64,000 nucleotides of DNA from Isoetes taiwanensis. Its lineage: Eukaryota > Streptophyta > Lycopodiopsida > Isoetales > Isoetaceae. Numbering within the stretch: position 1 is the stretch's first letter; every line of letters begins with the position of its first letter. The translations under genes and the position numbers were made by a program. The notes below the pieces were generated by a model. The model did no database searches, had not been told where the DNA came from, and saw only the letters and a program-made list of their open reading frames with translations. Positions 59,463-64,000 of the stretch are shown here, piece after piece. The stretch is taken from positions 808,001 to 872,000 of the forward strand of contig JAJEKV010000206.1 in the NCBI GenBank assembly GCA_021234155.1, in the 5' to 3' direction.

Positions 59463-59665
59463 GCGGGTTCACCCAGGTGAACCTCAGAAATTCGCCCAGG
59501 CGAACCCGCAGGGGACGTGGCATGATGGTTCGCGGGCGCAATCGCCTGCGTGGCATTGCTGCCGGGTTCGCTTGGGCGAACCCAAACCGCGGTTAAGTGT
59601 CAGGTGGCAGGGAGTCAAGCGTGTGGGACGCAATCGTTTTCAACGCAGGGTCGCTTGGGCGAACC
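59463..59665. repeat. Cluster of four imperfect palindromes GGTTCGCCTGGGCGAACC
   Basis: Copies at about 59464-59481 (GGTTCACCCAGGTGAACC), 59490-59507 (TTCGCCCAGGCGAACC), 59564-59582 (GGGTTCGCTTGGGCGAACCC) and 59649-59666 (GGTCGCTTGGGCGAACCC). The spacing is irregular. Compensating changes in the first copy keep the palindrome. Confidence 0.8.
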
Positions 59666-60148
59666 CAGAAGCATGGCAGGGGGCAGGACGGACCCAGAAG
59701 CATGGCAGGGCGAACAGAACCCCTTTAAAATCTGAGTTGGGTTTTTCATTTGCGATTCATAGCTCCGGCAATGAATTTGGGCTTGATTTACATGCCTAAA
59801 GAAATGTGTTGTATAAAAGTTCCGGTTTCTGAATGCGAAGCAAGGAATGATCCGGCTGATTCTGCACCAGATTACTTGCAATGGAGCATGAGTTCCGATA
59901 TGCATTACAGTTGCATTGCATAACAATTTTTTTCAATCCAATCCATATCCATATCCATGCTTCGAAAAATCCATGATTTGTAAATATTTTAGATCGGTTG
60001 ATTGCTTTCAACGGTGAAGAATGATAGCAGGATGCACACCATTCATGGTGCGGGACATGGGCATGGAATTGGGAATCGGGATCCGGCAATAACTCAATAG
60101 ATCAATGGGGAATAGGGTACTATCAATCACAAATCCGAGTGGCCAATT

Positions 60149-60441
60149 ATGGCAGATTATGATATGTTTCATTCGCAGGGTTATATTTCGCCCAGAACAT
60201 GGTGCAGCTTGAAAGAAGAACAGGGTCTAGGTTTGTTAGAAGAAGAATCGGCTCTTCCGCCTGTAAATGCAAATGCAAATTTTGGGGCAGATCCGGCAGT
60301 GAAGCAGGAAAATATTTCTGAATCCGAGGCCGAAACTGGGGAATTTTTTTTCAATCCAATGCAGCAGCAGATTGATCAAGAAAGCTTGCAGCACAGCAGC
60401 AAAGGAAGGAATTTGAGGCAAGATCAATCTGTTTCTCCACC
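60149..60441 (+). CDS. Possible first exon of an unrecognised gene
   Basis: ATG at 60149 opens MADYDMFHSQGYISPRTWCS. An acidic, Asn/Gln-rich stretch follows (VKQENISESEAETGEFFF, then NPMQQQIDQESLQHSSKG) and basic RNLRQDQSVSPP. A good donor, CACC|GTAAAG, lies at 60442, directly before an in-frame TAA. The composition looks like a nuclear regulatory protein N-terminus. The sequence just downstream is a hAT transposase, so the gene may have been cut off by it. The family is unknown. Confidence 0.35.
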
Positions 60442-60503
60442 GTAAAGGGCATCTTGAAAATCCATCCCCAATTCATGGATTGTTGTGGTCTGCTCCATAA
60501 ACC

Positions 60504-62708
60504 ATGACGAAGGTCAAGGGACCAAGAAAGCGAAAAACAACTTGCCTTCTGGGTCCCAATTTGCTAGACATGTTCGAGAAGGCAAGGAAGGCTAAATTCG
60601 GTGAACCAGATGTTGAACCTAATGAGGAGTCAAGTGAGAGTGAAAATGATATAAATGATAAACCAATATTTCAATATAAGTGGTTACAAACATGGCTGTG
60701 GATGCACTATGATAAGGAGAAAGATCAGAGTCTTACGCAAAATTTGTCAAGCTTTTTCTTTATTTGCGGGTAATTTTGATTTCTTGTATAGTTATTGAAT
60801 TCGGGTTTTTATTAAAATTTTGCATATCAGGAAAGCTTGATCCATTTGCAAATCGTGGAAGTCGTAATTTTAGGACTTCTAGTTTTTATGAACATGCGAC
60901 CTCAAAGACCCACAAGGCGTGCCGGATGAAAAAAGCACTAATCTTTGCAAAAGCAAAAAACCTGTTGTTGTGGCGGTCAAAAAATGCGATCTTACGTCCA
61001 TGGGGCTATAGAAAATTTATTTAGGGCTGCTTACTGCTTGGCTTGTGAGAAGTTGGTCGTTCAATGACTTTGAACATGTTATTGACTTTGTTTGATTTAG
61101 TAGAACATCCGGCAATAACCAAGCAGTTGTATCGGAATGATCATGCTTGCCATGATTTTTTGTTGTTTCTATTGGTGAGAGTTTGCATTCTACTTTGATA
61201 GAAAAGATGGCAGTCCATTCTTTGGAATTCAAGTTGATGAGTCAACGGATGTCGCTACCAATGACATCTTATTCTTTGTATTAGTTATTTGGAATATGGC
61301 GTGAAGCAAAACATAGTTTTCGACCATTTTAAGGGTTCGCAAGGCTGATGCAAGTACATTATTTGATGCTTTAGTGGAGCACCTTAAAAGCGGTGGCCTT
61401 GACATGAACAAGTTGATTGGATTTGGATCGATGGAGCATCCACGATGTGAGAACATAGAAGCGGTGTTGCGGCTAGATTGAAAAGTTTTCATCCCTACAT
61501 GACTAGTATTCATTGCATTGCTCATCGTACTAATTTGGCTCTCAAGATGCGTGAAGGAGTCTACTATGTCATGGATAGAAGAGATTGAGACACTTGTCAA
61601 TGCAATTTGCAGCCCACTTTTTTCTCGCATGACGACAAGCGATTGGAGAAGTTGCAAGAGTTGCTTCAAGAATATGCATGTGCGATTTTCACGATTAGAA
61701 GGGATTCAAAGCAGCGGTGGTTGAGCGGGCATAATGCAATTGGTAAATTGTGTGAGGACTTGCCCGCAGTTTTAGAGTATTCAAAGGTAGAATCATTATC
61801 TATCTTTTCAAAGTTAGCTGATTTTAAAATGATTTATCTGCTGTACTTTTTAGCTGATATCCTTGGAGGGTTAACGATTTTGAGTAAGATGTTTCAAGCC
61901 CGGTATATTGATATAACCAGCATAAGTGATCATGTGAAAAGTGTCATTTTAGCAATTCAGACGTACTATATTGATGTACCTGAAACAGATTTGAACGCAT
62001 ATCATCTTGATTCAAAGGGTTATCCTATAATTCCAGATTACGGGCCTCCTGCGGGCTGGTTGGAAGCTTTAAGATCCTCGATTCATGGAAATGAATTTAG
62101 AAGCTTTGAAATATCCAGGGAGATAGATGGGACAGATTTGGAAGATGCTATCCATATGTGATAATCTGGAAGTCAGATTTGAAGATACATCAATCATAAA
62201 ACATTTTAGTATTCTCTCCCCATTGAATATACCTAAAATAGCTATCAAATCTAGAAAGTTTGGGGAGGAGAGCTTAGAGGAGTTGATTAAGTTTTATGGC
62301 ATCTTAGAAGAAGGCTAAAAATTTGGCTGAAATGGCGACACCTTTAATCAATAGCGATGATTTGAGACGTGAGTATTCTGATTATAAACTTCATGCTTCA
62401 GCTAATTGGCAGCATAAGAATTTGGACGAAGTGTGCTCAATAATTGCTTCAAGTATATCTTGACCTTGCTTCAAATTGGTTCAGTTCAATGTGCAAGTAA
62501 TGCACTTTGTGAGAGTATTTTCAGCCATAGAACTAGTATCAAAAGTAGATGGCGACCATTACTAGGTGATTGCAGTTTAAGTGCATGTCTCTCTATTGTT
62601 GTAAATGGGCCTCCTTGTGCAAGAGAATTTGACTTCACACAAAGCATAGAAGTGTGGAAAAATAAAATTTTGAGAATCATTGGTGTCGTATTATCTATTG
62701 CGGACTGA
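60504..62708 (+). pseudogene. hAT-superfamily transposase (ZMYM6/KIAA1586-like), decayed
   Basis: The N-terminal region is KWLQTWLWMHYDKEKD, then KLDPFANRGSRNFRTSSFYE and HATSKTHK, a degenerate TTF-type zinc finger with some cysteines lost. The DDE region follows (GIQVDESTDVATNDILFFVL near 61220-61275; CIAHRTNLALKM near 61510-61550). 61607-62161 is an open frame with KLQELLQEYA, DSKQRWLSGHNAIGKL and LADILGGLTILSKMFQ. The C-terminal dimerisation domain is at 62470-62700 (CASNALCESIFSHRTSIKSR, then GDCSLSACLSIVVNGPP). Many frame breaks occur. No clear TIR or 8-bp duplication was found at either side. Confidence 0.8.
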
Positions 62709-62857
62709 CCAAATTAAGCTATTTAGCTTAGTGGACTTTTTGAAGGGAAATTTTTGTGGAATGTAGTATCTTTGCTGCTATGCCATTTTGTAATACATAT
62801 TTACCATAAAAAACTTGACTTTTGTTTTACTTTCTTTGTATTGTTGTCTAATTTTTT

Positions 62858-62972
62858 GGTTTAAGAGGAGGATAACCCCTCCCTTGAGTGGGTTATGCAA
62901 AATAACCCACTCGGCCGCCGAGTGGGTTATTTTGCATAGCCCACGAAAGGGAGGGGTTGGCCTCCCTTAACC
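62858..62972. repeat. 115-bp foldback palindrome
   Basis: Arms of about 56 bp pair with only a handful of mismatches around a central C. The inner part, GGGTTATGCAAAATAACCCA then CTCGG, is perfectly or nearly perfectly inverted. The outer part, GAGGATAACCCCTCCC, is inverted as GGGAGGGGTTGGCCTC. Within each arm, GGGTTAT...ATAACCC is itself a smaller palindrome. Confidence 0.92.
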
Positions 62973-63771
62973 ACAGGCCCGAGGGAGTTATTTTTTGTTA
63001 TGAGAAAACACAGGAAGGAGATGTGAGCGAGAGAAGAATCTATGGCAGCTAACCATGTTGCCTGCTTTGTAAGGTGTCGTTGGTTTCTGGCCGAGCATGT
63101 AGTTGGTTCTCCATTTCTTTTCTATTTTGCTTCATCTTTTAAATACAAGAACATTTTCCAAGAACAGGGTAGGAGCATTTTCCAAGAACAGGGTAGAAGC
63201 TTTTCCATTTTTGCGGTTTCTGAGCTGCTAGAATGATGCATGAACAGGGTAGGAGCTACCGAAATGATGTCGGAACTGTCGGATCATCGCCATACTCCAG
63301 GCAATCATTATGATCAGAGGATATGAAAGGGAAGGAAGCTAGATTTAACTTCGACGATAAAAGAGCAAAAACAGAGTAAATTTGGGGAAAAGTAAGATTA
63401 GAGCATTTCGCAGCAAAAACAAGAAATCTACTATAAGAATAGAGGATTTTCTTATGCCCGAACAGGTTCAATCTGTTCAATCCGATAGTTCTACGAGCCT
63501 ATAAGGCAGTACAGAGGCGTTACACAGGCCGGCGTTACAGAAGTGTTCTGATCTGATGCCGTAACAGAACAGAGGAAAATAAAGATTCAGAAGATTACCA
63601 TGATAATGCGCGGAATATTCTTTAAAATAGAATATTCAAAAAATTACTGTGATAATCTGTAGAATATTCTTCAAAATGCGAATATTCCAAAAATTACTGG
63701 ATATAACTCACTCAACATCCAACGGTGGGGGACGGTCGGATTCAATTAACTCCCAAGGGCCTGTGGTTAAG
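62966..63771. mobile_element. 806-bp non-autonomous element with 25-bp TIRs
   Basis: CTTAACCACAGGCCCGAGGG then AGTTA at 62966-62990 is inverted at 63747-63771 (TAACTCCCAAGGGCCTGTGG then TTAAG) with one mismatch. The left TIR overlaps the right edge of the foldback 62858-62972. The interior has TTTTCCAAGAACAGGGTAG repeats near 63150-63200 and the GAATATTC cluster. No open frame looks like a protein. Target duplication was not identified; TTA ends would fit a PIF/Harbinger-type element. Confidence 0.75.
63611..63690. promoter_or_regulatory. Four GAATATTC motifs (heat-shock-element-like)
   Basis: Sites at about 63613, 63630, 63662 and 63680 each fit nGAAnnTTCn, the inverted pair of heat shock element units. 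They lie in a ~50-bp duplicated segment (AAAAATTACTG.GATA). Regulatory function is inference, as AT-rich DNA gives such motifs by chance and the duplication doubles them. Confidence 0.35.
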
Positions 63772-63849
63772 GCATTTTTCCGATAGTTTTAATTAGTTGC
63801 AGGATTTGCCGGTTGAAAAAATTAAAATCCGGTACCCTTAAATATTAGT

Positions 63850-63955
63850 AGGCATTTTCACTAGTAGAGGGAGTTTCTAATTTCGAACCCTGGCTGCGGC
63901 ACTGTTGGTTTGCAAAAGATCACCCACCTGAGCCACCAATACAAACTTTGTGGCA
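63850..63955 (-). mobile_element. tRNA-derived SINE, 5' part
   Basis: On the minus strand TGGCTCAGGTGGGTGATC (pol III A box, 63920-63937) is followed about 35 nt later by GGGTTCGAAATT (B box, 63880-63891). The spacing is right for a tRNA-like promoter. The flanking sequence does not fold as a tRNA acceptor stem, so a SINE is more likely than a tRNA gene. The 3' end is not defined. Confidence 0.6.
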
Positions 63956-64000
63956 ATTCCGATCCATCTGACCATGGACAAATACAATCAGAACCTTACA

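Larger units (their letters stand above)
58333..60148. other. Upstream/intergenic region of kinase gene; GC-rich repeats
   Basis: No gene is recognised. The first few hundred bp upstream of 58098 should hold the kinase promoter and 5' UTR, but no TATA box at a convincing position was chosen. 58540-59700 is GC-rich, with several inverted repeats listed separately and a run of short opposing frames without family resemblance. Confidence 0.45.

Noticed and set aside
63880-63955. tRNA gene
   Set aside because: A and B boxes are present, but there is no acceptor-stem pairing or anticodon arm that I can support. A SINE is the simpler reading.

Overview
The window is nuclear DNA of a land plant that is very rich in transposable elements. 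The evidence is GT-AG introns throughout, a CRINKLY4-type receptor kinase, plant-type CACTA (TNP2/DUF4218), hAT, Ty3/gypsy and LINE remnants, a degenerate telomere-like TTTAGGG tract and tRNA-derived SINE promoter boxes. The high repeat load and the mixture of elements suggest a large genome, perhaps of a non-flowering plant, but that is inference. No prokaryotic or organellar gene set is present.

Layout. 1-1446: 3' part of a LINE with a microsatellite tail. 1.7-3.3 kb: a diverged relative of the following array, plus a 481-bp hAT-type MITE with an exact 8-bp target duplication. 3.37-22.56 kb: a tandem array of a ~2.7-kb unit (four complete copies and one partial). The fourth copy is split by a Ty3/gypsy LTR fragment (12315-14820) and by a 3.76-kb 5'-truncated LINE (15861-19617). 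22.8-38.8 kb: a CACTA-type territory with one multi-exon gene leftward (22.8-28.9 kb) and a TNP2-like transposase gene rightward (29.98-38.2 kb). The TNP2 gene lacks its catalytic core. Its first intron contains a 5.3-kb element with near-identical terminal inverted repeats, into which another truncated copy of the array's LINE family has inserted. A 239-bp MITE interrupts its last exon.

39.1-43.6 kb: a truncated 2OG-Fe(II) oxygenase copy, a ~395-bp repeat, a second microsatellite-tailed LINE and further TNP2 C-terminal duplicates. ~44.75-54.87 kb: the most unusual segment, a CACTA-ended element. It holds two convergent genes, a transposase-like protein with FAENY and GHGKG..DG motifs and a protein joining a Ulp1-type cysteine protease to an FCP1-like HAD domain. 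55.84-58.33 kb: an intact single-exon CRINKLY4-related receptor-like kinase, the only clearly intact host gene. 59.2-63.96 kb: GC-rich palindromic repeats, a possible first exon of an unknown gene, a decayed hAT transposase, a large foldback, an 806-bp TIR element and a SINE.

Many frame breaks in the repeats fall at CAG/CTG/CCWGG sites where otherwise near-identical copies disagree by small indels. This pattern is typical of consensus errors at CHG-methylated cytosines in nanopore assemblies, so frameshifts in the transposon genes should be read with caution.
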